Shown here piece after piece: positions 23,301-37,400 of a DNA stretch of 64,000 bases. The notes below the pieces were generated by a model. It saw only the letters and a program-made list of their open reading frames with translations. It had not been told where the DNA came from and ran no database searches. The stretch is from contig ARYC01002107.1 of the NCBI GenBank assembly GCA_000711775.1, positions 1 to 64,000 on the forward strand, in the 5' to 3' direction. The translations under genes and the position numbers were made by a program. Positions within the stretch are counted from its first letter, which is position 1. The number at the start of each line of letters is the position of its first letter. The DNA comes from Oxytricha trifallax. Taxonomy: Eukaryota; Ciliophora; Spirotrichea; Sporadotrichida; Oxytrichidae.

Positions 23301-25484
23301 GTTAGTAATAAAACTTTAAGATATTAGTTCACTTTTCACTTCTTTAGCTTTTATTATTTTACAACACAAGCATTGAATGAAGAAGTATTCCTATTATATA
23401 TTCAAATTTATAAATGATATATTATCTCATGCAAATTTGGAAGTAGAGTAAAGAGAGTACTGATTTAATTCAGCCATTTTACATGACCAAATTAAAATTT
23501 AATTATTACTAAATGCAGCGATTTTAATAATACTACATTAAGTTTATTCCTGCATTAAAGCCATTATTTAACTCAATATTTTTTATCTAAAAAGAAAAAA
23601 CGTTATTATGTTGAAGTTTATGGTTAGAAATTTAATGAAAAAAACAGTACAATACTTTAAGGTATTCTGACAATGTTATTGTATATTCTGTTTTATAAAA
23701 TATTATTTAAATATAATTTTAAAGTTTATGATTCTTGTATTTTTTATATAATGATGATTTAAAAATAGTTTGATCCTCTTTAAGACTACAGACTCAAAAG
23801 AGAATAATATTTTTCAATTTTTAAAAAAAATTCATTATCTTTTGTATCATATCTAACCTTAATTATAAAGTGTCTTGCTACAGCTTTTTATATTTTTTAG
23901 AGTGAAATTACTGAAGTAGTACAATTTTATCAATTTAATTTGTCTTTTGATTAGATTAAATATATTTTTCTATATAAAATATTTATCCTTTACAATAAAT
24001 TAATGAAAAAAATTAATGATGTATATTTTTCATGAAAATATTTCAATATACCTTAAAGATCGGGAGTTATAGTATATTTAAAAAGATATACTTAAATTAA
24101 ATATGGTAATAAAAATGAAATTCATTTGAGAGAAAAAAAAACATTTTCTATTACAAGTAAAAGTTCTACAAATTTATTTAATAAATAATTTATTTTTGTT
24201 TTTAAATATTTTTTGGTGAAAATTCTCTTGATTTATTTTGGAATATTTATAATATGTTTTTATAATCAAATGTCTAAATCTTTATAGGTGATTATAGCTA
24301 AATATAAATCTTATTATTAAATATCACAATTAAGAGTTATGATTTTAATTTTTAAAAAATCATTATGGTATTATTCTAAATTTATATAAGTTTTATTAAC
24401 TTAAATTCGATGTAATATTTTTAAATAAAGTAAAAATTAAAGATCTTCTGCTGATTTGAGAGAGGTGAATACTAAATTATATTCTTTTGTAAGTTTATAT
24501 TTATTAACTTTGTTATCATGTATAAAAGCTATGGAAATAAATGCTGGTGTTTAGCTAGGCAGATTCATATAGTATAATTTTAATATATCTGAATCTTTAA
24601 CGAAATAATTAATTTAATTTTTTGTTGCGATAAAATAAATTGTAAACTAAATTTTAATTTTAATTTTCTTAATTATAAAAATTAATATAACTTTAATGAT
24701 AATATACTTTTATTTTAAAATATAAATTTGTTCAATTTAATTTAAATCTATAAGGGATATTGATAATTAAAAAACAAGATAAATTAATAAATAATTTAAA
24801 TATTTCTTCTAAACAATTAAAATTTTTTATTAATTCGACATAAGAAATTATAAAATCTATTTTTTTAAATAATTTAATATTTAATATGATTAAATAATTT
24901 AATTAAATGATCAAATATAGTCTGATTCTAATCTTAAAAAACTGAATTATTTATTTATTTTATAATTAATTCATATCTTTTAAATTGCATAATGATTGTA
25001 TGAATTATTCAATGATTTTTTTAAAGATAATTTCTAGTTGAGTTTGATTAAAAATAAGCCTTTCAACAAAAAATAATAATAAATATTTTTCTTAAATCTC
25101 CACTAAGTTGATCTTTTGATTATATATTTAAATATTTTATAAATCATCTCGATTAAAAAATGTTAAATTTTGATATTTAATCAATGAAACAAATAAACAT
25201 ACAAGAAATAAAAATTGAGATAGAAACATTAAAGTAAATTAAGATTTAAGTAATCATTCAAGAAACACAATCATAAAAAGGGCTATTTAATTTTACTAAT
25301 AATTAAATTGCAAAATCAATCCTTTCCAATTATTTATAAAACATTGTTTGTCATTTGATAAAAATAATTATAGTAATAATTAATATAATTTTTCTATTAA
25401 AAAAATACAATTTCTCCATCTATGAATTTATTTAATCAATTGCAAGAACTAGATATTTATTATAAAATTACAGCAAATTTAAGC
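23301..25484. other. AT-rich region, no gene or element recognised
   Basis: About 2.2 kb between the second hairpin and the 3' end of the large surface-protein gene. No coding frame with protein-like composition and no transposon end was found. Confidence 0.55.
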
Positions 25485-28400
25485 TCATATATATCCTAAA
25501 TCGATTTTTCTTCTTAATTATTCTTTGAAATTTGAATCTTCTATTATATATGATTGTCCTATTTCATGTGATTGATCTTAAAATTAATCGATTTATTTAA
25601 TAGCTTCATTTGCAATAATTTTAATTTAAAAAAATAAAATTATAATTTTCTTAATGTTTTGTGTTCTTTTTTGAAGTTTTTAAATATCGTCCCTTATAAA
25701 AATATCCATAGGTTATTTCTAGGTGTAGTAATTATTAGTACCTTACAAGGGATTTTAATTCGTAAATTCCATAATACTATTCTCAGACTGTGAGAATTCA
25801 AAACTTATATTAATTTGAATTAATATATAACAAATGAATGAACAACTTTTTACATTATTAATAAACTACTTGTGTCTTTAGTGAAAGTTTAGAGTTTCTT
25901 TTTCCTCAATTTAATATTTATCTATTGAACTTTTTCTTCATATTCAATTTATTCAGAACTTAATTGAAAAATATCGCTATCATAAATATAATTAAGTCTC
26001 AAATACTATTGCATTTAAATAACTTAATCAAAGGTCTTTGCCTACTGTTAAGTTGAAAATTACCCTTCGCTAATTTCGGTAGTCGGATATCGAAATTATA
26101 ATGTTGTTCAGTATTTAAAAGAAGAATATTTCAGTAAAGTATAGAGTCCAAGCTAAAAAAGGTTGATCACGAGTATCATATGTTCAATCACAAATGTCTG
26201 ATACCTCTGCATTTGTAGTTAAGAGGAGGATAGTTTAAACTTATATAGAACCTTTGTAGCTTGGAAAAATAAAATTAAATTCATAAAAAACCCCTATCAA
26301 AGTATTTTCTATAATTTAAAACCCTTAGCAAATTCAAAATTTTTATCATTGCAAAAAGTAGGCTTTCATGAAGACATTTCCCATTGTTTTATATGATAAA
26401 ACAGACCCTATAAAATCATGAATGTAATCAAATCACCTATCTGTAAGTCAAAAATATAGCTGCTAAGAGTTGTACTAGCCTGATAATTACATTCCAAAGC
26501 ATGAAAGACCAACGTGTATGCCAACATATAAAAAGAAAAACAAAAGATAAGAACAAGATAACAGAAAATAACTAATGGCCAAAGATAAAACATACAATAG
26601 TATATACTACCTTTATTAAGCTTTAGTATTTATGATTTATAATACGAATACTTTAATTAATTAATTATTCTAATTACATTAATACTAAAACTTATTATCA
26701 AAATCAAAAATGGAAATCTCTCTGATTAGTGCTATTCTTCCTCATCTTCATCGTCATCTTCATTTTCATCATTATTTTTATCATCTAAGTCCCCTCTCTG
26801 AGCAGTCTTGAGAAGCACCAGTCTAACTGCACCTGTGGTCTTACCAGGTAGGACCACTATAAAAAAAAATTAAAGATATGTTTTTTGTAACTTACATTTT
26901 ATGTGAGTGGCCCACCTCCACCTACGTTTGATCTATACGAATACTTTTGAATATATTAAGTTTTTTAATTAATTAATAGATTACTAATTATAAATCATAA
27001 TTAAAATAACTTTCTAAAACTCAAAGTAATTAATATCAATATTTTATATATTGATTCTATTTGTTAAGCTAATTAACTAATCAGCTATCATCAACTGTAT
27101 ATTTTCCATTTGTAATTTTTCTTTTTTAAAATCGATTTTTACATAATTTTGCTTTAATTTTCTAATAAAGTTATTATAATTGACTCCAGGAATTCAAGAT
27201 AATAATTATTAGATTAGTAAGAAAATTTCCCATTGTAACAATTATTATAAACCAGCCTGCTAGCACTTTCAAATTATCATCATCAACTTAGTCTGTAAAA
27301 ATAAATAGCATGTAACTGTTAATGCAAAAATAATTCTATATAATAAGGAAAGTATCCTTAGATTTAAATAACATAAATATCAAATTACATATAAAATAAG
27401 CCAAAGTAGAGTTATTAATGTTATAATATATGTAATTATATTGTATTATTTTATATTTTGATAGAATTTTGAAGTTAATTGTATGAATATAATAATGAAT
27501 ATACAACCTTCATTGAAAATTTCATTTTTATTTACTCTTGATTCTGCGAATGGCTTTACTAATATTAAGTACATTTGATTAAAGAGTGATTGCAAAATAT
27601 AAAACTAAATTTATATGCCAGGATATTCCATAAAATATATTGCATTTACTCCAAATAGAAGTCTTCTTAGAGTAAAGAAAGAGTGATAGATTAAGCCAAA
27701 TTTGGATTTTAAGTTTAAATCTTAATATAAAGATCCATACTTTTGCTATAATAAATTCTATTAAAATTCAATATGAATTAAACTATAACTATCATGCCTT
27801 TCTAATTTGTTTTAGTATATAAGCAAAAATATTGCAATCAAAAAAGGCGAGGAAATCACTATACTCAAAGATAGTATCGAATATATAGAACTAAATGATT
27901 CTCCGTTTGTATCGAATGAAATTTTAATTATTTTTTAATGATAACCATTATATTGTACAATAAAGTTTATTCAGTTGGGGAATATAAGATTGTGGCCTAA
28001 TAATTTTTTTCTCATTTTAAGATAGACAATTATAATGCCTTAAATCATATTGAATTTATCTATTTTAGTACTGGTCATAACAAATTAGTTTTTATGATAC
28101 TATTAAAGTTTTAAGAAAATATTTCTTATGCAACAAAAATATTCTTCAGCATTCAAAACCCCAAAACCCTTTAATGAGTTTTATATGTGTTTTGATTGAT
28201 GAGGGTAATGTTTGGGATTAGGGTTTATTTATGTTAGGAAGCATCGTTTTAACTCTATTTATGAAAATATGGAAGTTTTTTATGATCAATCATTTTTTAC
28301 TCAACTTATTTCATCTCAATATTGTAAATATATTATAGCATTTTTTAACGAAAATTATAAGGTTGAGTGACATTAATTTCTATTTTACATTTTTTTCATA

Positions 28401-31400
28401 AGTTTTTACTTTTACTCATCTTATATATGAAATTTAATGATTGCATCTTTCCATAAAATAGGCATTAATGCTCAAATGTTTTTTAGTTTTTTTAGAAATT
28501 TAATTTCAAAATCAATTCAGCACTTTTATTTATTATTGCTAGCGTTCTTTATTATAATATTTTAACCCAATGCAAAAAGGTTTGGTAACATAAGCAAAAT
28601 TTAAATAAAAAATAAGCATAAAATGAGTGATTTTAAGGTGATTAATATTTACAGTCATGTAATGTTTAAGTTCCAGAAGTTTTATAAGTGGATATCAATA
28701 TTAAAATTTTGTATTTATAATTTCTATATATTTTAAGACACTTATTAAATATGGGTATCTTATAGGAGGTCAACCCTCGATAGAGAAATGGAGAAAGAAA
28801 GTAAAAACTGTATCAAGTTTCAGAGATGGATTTCCAATTTTACCAATAAATTCCATTAAATTAGTACTAAATTTGTTTAAATTTAGTTAGTACTGGTACT
28901 AAATTCGTTTAATTTTAATTGGTACCAATTTAATAGTACCAAAACTTAATTAGTTCCTAGTTTTAAACTAATGAAGTTTTAATGGAAAAGTTCCAAAATG
29001 GTTCAAAACCTAATTGGTTCCAGTACCAACCTGATTTATTCGAAATTAGTACCAAGGAATTTCAAAAAATGGAGTCTCAAGAAATTGTAAGAATTAGATT
29101 TCATTAAATTTAGATAGTCAAGTTAAATAAGTAAAGTAAACAAAAAATGCAATTTCATTTAAATTTTCTAAGTTAATAAATATCTACATAACATTTATAT
29201 AGATGTAGAGATGATGAAATATAAAAGAATAAAAATCTCTATCTTAAAAACAAAAAATTACATTGAATCTAACATAAAAAATAAAATAAATCAAAAAGAA
29301 ACCCTAATACCCAACATTACCCACATCAATCAAAACACATATAAAACTCATTAAGGGGTTTTGGGGTTTTGATTCAGATAACTACGATAATTTTGTTAAT
29401 TTGATAAGTTCACTAAAAATTATCTATTGATAATTAATTCTTCGAGTCTGGTTAGACTCGACTTAATGAAGGTTTGATTTAGCATTTAATAGTGAATATT
29501 TAAAATCAATTTGATATATTTAATTTATAACTATTAATGATAGCTATATTGGATTGATAAAGTTGAAAGATGATTACTTTTTAAATGTTATAGACAGCTG
29601 AAACAGAAAAATCTAAGAAGCCTTCTAATATAAATCTTAAAATAGTGTTGAAGAATATGAGATTCAATTATTTAATATGTTAATTTACTTTTAAAAAATA
29701 CTTATAGTTTTGATTGCTAAGCTTTTTGAAAAATCCTTATACTCTAGATATATATAGTTAAGAAATTATTAAGTATTTACTTTGGGTAACTGCTGGTTAA
29801 TTTAATCCCAATAACAACAAAAACAATTACGAAAAGCAAAAACATTGAATATAAAAACATGCTTCCTAAATTTCTTATAGCTGCTCTTCCTTTATAACGT
29901 AAATAGAGTTAAGACATCAAATAAAAAGATTAAAGATTTTTCTGTTAAAAGATATCCATAAGGTCAAAGTTATAGTTCGTATCATCATCTTCATTAAATT
30001 TGAAGATTGAATTTTCAATCAAACCATTAGGAAGAATGTCGAACTTTACTATATTAAATAGTTGAATTAAATAAAATATTATATTAATCTGTATAGAAAT
30101 AAGAGAATTATTGAATTTCATATTAATCATTTTACAATATCTAATGTCATTTAGAATATTAAATTTCTTTTTATAAAGAAAAAGCTCAGAACATTTGAAG
30201 GGTATCCTAAAGAAAACAATGGCACGTTAACTATCAATTGAAGTGTATTTATCATTCCCCAAAGCATTTATAGAGAAGATGACCTAAATTGTATTAGAAA
30301 TTACTTAACTTACATAAAAATATTCAGAATCATATTTCCCATAACAAGAGAATTCGTTGCTCCTGATGTAGCCTATCCAGATTCGGAAAGGGAATCCAAT
30401 AGTCCTCCCCCAGATTATAAATAATTATAAATATTCTTATTAAAATTGTGGAGGCAAAGTAGCACTTAGAACTTGTCTTTAATAAAGCATCTTCCCAGTT
30501 TCTTTAGCAATAATCATTTAACTTTTCTCAAATTTGACATAAATATAATCTTTAGTTTGTGACAAAGAAATTTAAGAAGGGTTAGGAAATTGGATTTTAA
30601 GCTATACTTAATTTGAGAGTATTCTAGCAACTTGCCAATTAAGATTTTAAGAAGTTCCATCTCTTCCCTTGATCATGTAGATTTTGATGCATGTTGAGTT
30701 TATTAAATCCTTTAAGTTTTCCGTTTGCATTATGTCTTAGTTAAAAGTCAATGTGAGGATACCTCTAGAAGATACTCCTTGTAGACTAACTTAAAAAATG
30801 ATATAGTTAACTGTGAAAGGTTTTTACATTGATGCATTTTTTGCTGAGAACCCAGGAGCGTACATCTAATCTTCTGGAACTGGTTTAGGTAATACTTCTA
30901 GAGTGAATGAATATTTAGCAGATGCTGGTGGGTCATTTGAGTCTCTTAATATTGATAAACTTCTTTTGAAATGAAGTTATATAAGAAATAGAATATTATA
31001 ATTATTAATTATTAATTATAACTGCTAATGCTAATTTTTTCACACTCAATTAAAATTAATTTAATAGTATTGTTTGCAAATCTTACCAATTTACTTAAAA
31101 TATGATATTTTTAAAATTAAACTTTCTAAATTAAATTATAAAATTTTAATAAAATTAAAATAATTTAAAATTACCTTTTTATTATTTATAATTTTGGGAG
31201 TTTCTGGGGTCCTTTTTTAACAAAATAAGAAATAATCTGATGCAGTAAGTTTGTTTAATTTTTATTAGTTTTTTCATTCAAGTTGCCTAATTGCACCTAG
31301 AGTCAATTTTTGTATTTTATATTTTTGTGATTCCATCAATTTAAGCCTATAACCTCTTATATAAGTTAATTTTGATCTTTTAAACAAACAATTATCTTCA

Positions 31401-34400
31401 TTTAATTCTTTTAAATTTATACTTTACTGTTCTTTTTGTTTTTAAAATTCTATTTTTTAATAAGTATATCTTATTACTTTAAAATAAAATTACCCTTGAG
31501 GCTTAAAATAAATAGCTATAGGTTTAAAAATAGAAAAATTGTTTTAAATTTTAGAAAATTTCTTTTAAAATTTTAAATAATTGAGTATCACTCCAATAAA
31601 ACATTTAAGTCTATAAGAACTTTAATTTAATTTATTTTATTTACGACCACATTTCTATTATATTAGAACAATACTAGTGTAATTTTATAGTTTCCAACAT
31701 GATCCTCTTAAGGAGAAAACTTAAATTATCTTTCTTTTGGATACTAGATAAAATTTGGTAAAGGAGATGAATCGTCTAGGAATCAAAACCACTTTTAACA
31801 TATGTTTTTTAATAGATATCATATTTAAAAATGCCCTTAAATAATTAGATAAAATTTTTATTTTTAATTTTATCTTTTCTAAAAATTAAATTGCTTTCTT
31901 AAAATTTTTAATAACTAAAGTAAAAAGAGTATTATTTTTTTATTGAATATAAAGCAATTGAATTTTTGCCACTATAAATAAAAAATACATTAAAAGTTTT
32001 AGTAATTTAGTAAATGTATAATATCAGGTTTATGTTCAATTATCTTATTAAATATGCGATTAGAATTTCTTAAATTTTTCAATTCTATCAAATACTACTA
32101 CATTTTTTCTTTAGAATTTGAATCATGATATTAAACCAAAAGAAATCCATTAAAATCAAGATTTAACAAGTGATCCTCTTAATGCATATTTAGCATTAAT
32201 AGCAAAGGCATTTATGATAAATTAAAAAGAGTAAATTATATAATATATTAATTTAAGTGTAGAGTATTTTCTTTTAAATAAAAGAATTAATGGGCTTTTA
32301 TTATATCTTACCAATAACATCCTTTAAGTAAAGTTAAATATATAAATGATAATTCAATAAATTTAAAAGCTATTTTGAAGGCAAAATTTCATAAAGTAAT
32401 ATTTATATACAAAGAAATTATATTAAAATTATGAAATGTACTATAATATCAAAAATTAAATTTATTCCTAAGATTTTCGATTTTATTTGTTTATAAATAT
32501 TTTTAATTTTATATTATTATGGGGATTAAGGGTTATGAAAGCTTGTGAGCTGATTTTATCTTTGTTTGCATCTTGATATTCAGGCAATTTGATATTTATT
32601 ATAATTATGCGAGTAAAGTTTTGAAATGATTCAATTAAATACAAATTTGTTTTATCAAGTTTTCATGGGCTATTCTATTAAAAATATATTGCCATAGTTT
32701 TTTAGGGGGTGGCCTTCATAGTTTTTTGGGGAGTGGACTTCACTGCTTATTTGTTTGAGACTCTCCACTCACACATCGATCAAAATATTTTAATTAATAG
32801 AAGCAAAAGTCAAAATATTATTCATAAGATTTACCTTACAATATTTTTATTTTTCATTGCTATTTCACCAATATCGATAATTTAATGTATGTTAGATTTT
32901 GGATAATTAACTTTCCTGTAAGCATTAAATTATAAAATATTAGTTCTCCAAAATCTAACATAAAATTAAAAAGTCAATAAAGATAAAAGAGCTATGAAGA
33001 AATAAGCTAAATAAACTTAATGAATAATATTTTTAAAATTGCTTCTATTCATGAAACATATTATTTTTGTGTGAGGAGTCTCAATAAAATGAGGAATAAA
33101 GCCAACCCCCCTTAAAACTATGACAATATATATTTTAATAGAATAGTTTATGAAATCTTGATAATAAAAATTTGTAATTAATTTCTATAAAATTGAATAC
33201 TTGTTTCTGGACACATTCAAAAACTAATTCACAATAATATAACTCATTTTTATTGAGATTTTTAAATTAACTTATAATTTGTATAGTTTTAATATTAAAC
33301 AAAATTATAGAAATTTGAAATCTTTTATTGATCCAACATACATTTATTGATCTGGCAATGGTTTTATTGCAAAATAAGGAGCTGCATTATTTTTTCCAGC
33401 ATTTGGATCAATAATTGTCACTGTAAATACTATGTATTAAAAACTAAAATTACTTAAAAAAAATATCCTTTTAATCCCTAAGGTAATGTTGCAATCTAAT
33501 TAATGAATTATTATAATGAAATTAATCATTTTGACTTTATAAGTACCAACATACGTTAGATACATGCATTTAATCGAGATATACATAGTATTAGAATCAA
33601 AGCTGATAATTGAAGGTAACGTAAAATTATTATCTTATATAGCTTCATATGTAAAATCAGATGAAGGGCATCTAGTAGCTGTAAATTGCTATACTTATAT
33701 AGACATGACAGGATCTCCCACAGTATATTTAATGTTTGAGATAATTCCTGGGTATCTAATTTAACAAAGGGAACTGTTATAAATCTAGATATAAAGATCA
33801 TTATAAGCTCTTTTGGCTGCACGGTCAATTGCCTGAATAGTGTAGGCATACCATTTGTTATCGTACTGCCACTCATTTGGAGGCTTAGAAATTGTTAATT
33901 TCATCCAAAAGTCATTAAACGTAAAATAAGAAGGAATAAACGAATTCATCATGATGTTAGTCAATGAATATTTTATAAATATTATTACACTATGAATAGG
34001 AAATTGGAGGACAAACCCAACCATCTTCTGTAATGAATCCGCCAACATCGAAACTCTAAGTTCCTTTTTGTACATCGTAATAAATATATTGGAGGTTTCT
34101 GATTGTAGTCTTATCAGGACTCAATAACTTTTTATTTTAACATAAAAGCTAAGGTTAGTATGAAAACTCATAGCGAACTTATTATTGCAAAGATATATTA
34201 GATATCTATTTAATCATAAAAACTTAGTTATTTTTTTAGTTAAAGTTATTAATTAAATTTAATCTTAATTAAGAATTTTACTATTAAATAAAGTAATACA
34301 CAACATAATTATTCCTCGCAATGTACACATAAACGTAATAGTAACCATTACATGCTAAATTTCCAGTTAAATGCTACTTGTAAGTCAAACTAGCCCAAGA

Positions 34401-37400
34401 ATCCCCAGGATTAATTTGATATTATAAAGTGTAAGTAATGCAGGCTGTTGCTACTACTCCACCTGAAAGGTCTCCTTTTAAAAACCAATATTGATAATCC
34501 TGATTGCAATGGTATCTAGGATCCTTGTAAAAGTAACTAGAAAGATCAGTAGTTTCTAAATTATATTTAATTAATTATAGCATTAATTAATTGAGTTTTT
34601 GTTGTAAAGCCATCATTAAGGACAAAGAAATTATTTTTAAATGTTACATTTAATAATAAACTAGGAATATTAATGGGATTAACTTTGGGATAGTTACATT
34701 CATCTGTTAATAAATATAAATCTGAGATGATTTAAATGTTTACCTTGTTATAAATGATTAAATTCTTTAATAAAATATGTTGTTATCATAATTGGTATTG
34801 ATTTTAGGATTTGATTATAGGATTTGAAATTACTTTTAAGTATATTATATATTTAGCTAAAATATGAAATTGACTTTAACTCTTATTGAAATTGAGTAAT
34901 TTCCTTCTTTCGATTTATCACTGGTTTCAATATAAATTCTTAGTGTAGTATTACTGAACTCAATAAAACTAGGAGCCCCTTCAGCTGAAATTTCTACTAA
35001 GCTTAGACAATGGTTATCTTCATAAGGATTTGCATACACATATTAAAACATTACTTTTTCATTACCAACAGTGTAAACTATTTAAGCTGGTCCAAGTATA
35101 GATCCAATAGTCATGTTTCCACAATCGTAGTCATTAGTATGCACATTAATAAATTTATATAAATTACACATATTTTCACATTCAAAACTGGTTTTAGTCT
35201 TCGAAGAGATTTGATAAAAAAAATCTTTTAATAATTAAGAATATCTTTTAACTTAATAACTTATTGTTTAATGGCTATTTTCTCTTCACAAAGATAGCTT
35301 TTAAGAATTTTATTTTAATACACTTCACAGTTGGAAGAAATAAACAAACTACATAATTTGCTTAATCATAAATTGATTATTACCATGTTAAGTGTGGTAT
35401 CTTAAAGATTTTACTTCCTCCTAAATCTTGAAATAATTTCCTAAGCCTCAACCTTTTTCATTGCAACACTCATAGATTCCATTTTTTTCCCTGAATCTTA
35501 TATTTTTATTTATAGATTTCTGGATCCTATTATTTTATAACTTACTATTAAATATGGGTATCTTATAGGAGGTCAACCTTCAAAAGAAACGTGGATAAAG
35601 CATAAGAAGCCGTAACAAACTTCAGAGATGGAACTCCATTTTATCAATTTAGTTCCATTAAATTAGTACTTAATTTGTTTAAATTAAATTAATATGCAAG
35701 TATTTTAATTTGAATCTTAAAGAGAGCAACAGGAGATACTCAATAACCAGAAATAATAGGAGTTAATGAACCAACCAATTAATGGTATTTATATAACATG
35801 TTTATAAGAAAGAGATGAGATCTATTAATATACGAAAATAAAGTCAAAGTATAAATAATGACAATTCATTTTATAAATGCATTGAATATTTATTACTTTT
35901 TTCCTATTTTCCTATTTCCGTGCTAACAAATCATTTATGAGAATTTATATAAGGCAAATCCTTTCAGAGATTTATTTTAAGAACTAGAAGTAGAAATATG
36001 AGTTAGTTTTTCAAAGAGTACATAATCTTAAGTGAGGCATATATAAAAAAATGCAAGTGCTTACTTAAACTAGATGGAGTTTTTCTTTGACATGTTTTTT
36101 TTGCACAAACAATTAGGATGAATAAAATAACTATAATATAGTATCTCTACCATAATAAAACCCTATGATTTTTAAGAATTAAGATAGGGAGTATTTATAA
36201 ATAATTAAGAATTTATTTATTATTGCCGTAATATTTTAATAATTAGACCAATTATTAAATCTATACGCTCGAATAATTTTCGACATAAATTAAACCAATC
36301 AGGGTCTGTATATTTATTTTTACGCTAATTTTAATTGATTTTGGCCAATAATAATAAAATTCTTGATTATTTATAAATAAATCCATCTTAATTCTTAAAA
36401 AAATCATGGGGTTTTAGATATCCTGACAATTTGAATGAGATATACAGAAATCACTAATGGTGTGAAAGAGCTCCATGATTTAGGATATGTTCATGGAGAT
36501 TTTAAGCCAGAAAATGTCATGCTAAATCTCTGCCCTTAGAAGTAGTAGTCATTGATTTCAACAGAGCAAAAAGATAAGAGATAGGGACTTTAACTAAAGT
36601 ACTAGACAAACCTAGGTATTTCAAATAAGAGAGAAATAAAGTATGTCTTACTTTTTTTAAAGTGAAATAATTAATAAGTTTGGCAGCTAAACATATTAAA
36701 CAAGAAAACATCTGCAATAAATTGAAGTTAGTTGAATGATAATCATAAGTGCTCCAGCATTTCAAAGATAATCATTAGAATACTTACTTGAAACACTTTA
36801 TGGAACAAAAGGTTCAGGAGATACTACAAAGATAAACAGATAAGATCAGTTTGATTAAAAGAATCTATTTTTCGTTAAATACATATAAATCTCGCATAAA
36901 ACCTTCGTATTCTATACTAATCACAATAAGACCCCAACTATACCCTACAAATCAAATCACTAAAACATCTAATTAAGGGGTTTCGGGGTTAATTTATAGT
37001 GAAATTATCAGTGTCCTTATGACCATCATTATCAAAGACTCTTAATAGCATTTAGTATTCTCTTACATCTCCTATTGTACCTCCGATGTTATATACCATT
37101 TAAACTGGATTTCCATCTTATGCTGGTCTGTAAGCTATAAAATTTGGACCAGCTGAGCCATCTGCTAATCTCATCTCGAAATAATAATGCTCACAAGATT
37201 TTAAAGGTGTTGCAATTATTTAAAATAATAATTTTTAAATATAGTATATAAAAATATCTTTACCCAAAGACTATTTATTATTATTATAAGTGCTAAAAAA
37301 GAAAAGAAAATCCGGTCAAATAAATAAAATAATTAAAATTAAAGTCTTTTAAATTAATATAGTGAATAATATATTAAATATATGTAAAAGAAGTTTAAAA

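Larger units (their letters stand above)
25990..27045. other. Extra 1-kb segment inside a P2 intron/IES position, with two foreign coding fragments
   Basis: At the place where paralog P1 has an intron of about 100 bp, P2 has about 1.05 kb. It contains two minus-strand coding fragments described separately, an imperfect inverted repeat around 26145-26262 (CCAAGCTA / TAGCTTGG), and a 13-bp direct repeat ATACGAATACTTT at 26642-26654 and 26935-26947. Confidence 0.5.

Noticed and set aside
28154..28170. CAAAACCCCAAAACCC as a real telomere or a telomerase RNA template
   Set aside because: It is the terminus of TBE-B, with a matching inverted end at 29371 and ATT flanks; no chromosome end or RNA-gene context is present.
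33564..33764. 66-codon plus-strand ORF
   Set aside because: The minus strand carries the cadherin-like P2 block (PSIISFDSNTMYISIK) in this interval; the plus ORF is its shadow.
33556..34075. Two standard-code minus-strand ORFs of 106 and 96 codons
   Set aside because: Neighbouring minus frames read as the P2 domain (SFDVGGFITEDGWVCPP, YPGIISNIKYTVGDPV) with Gln codons; the standard-code ORFs are mostly out-of-frame shadows, apart from a short stretch.
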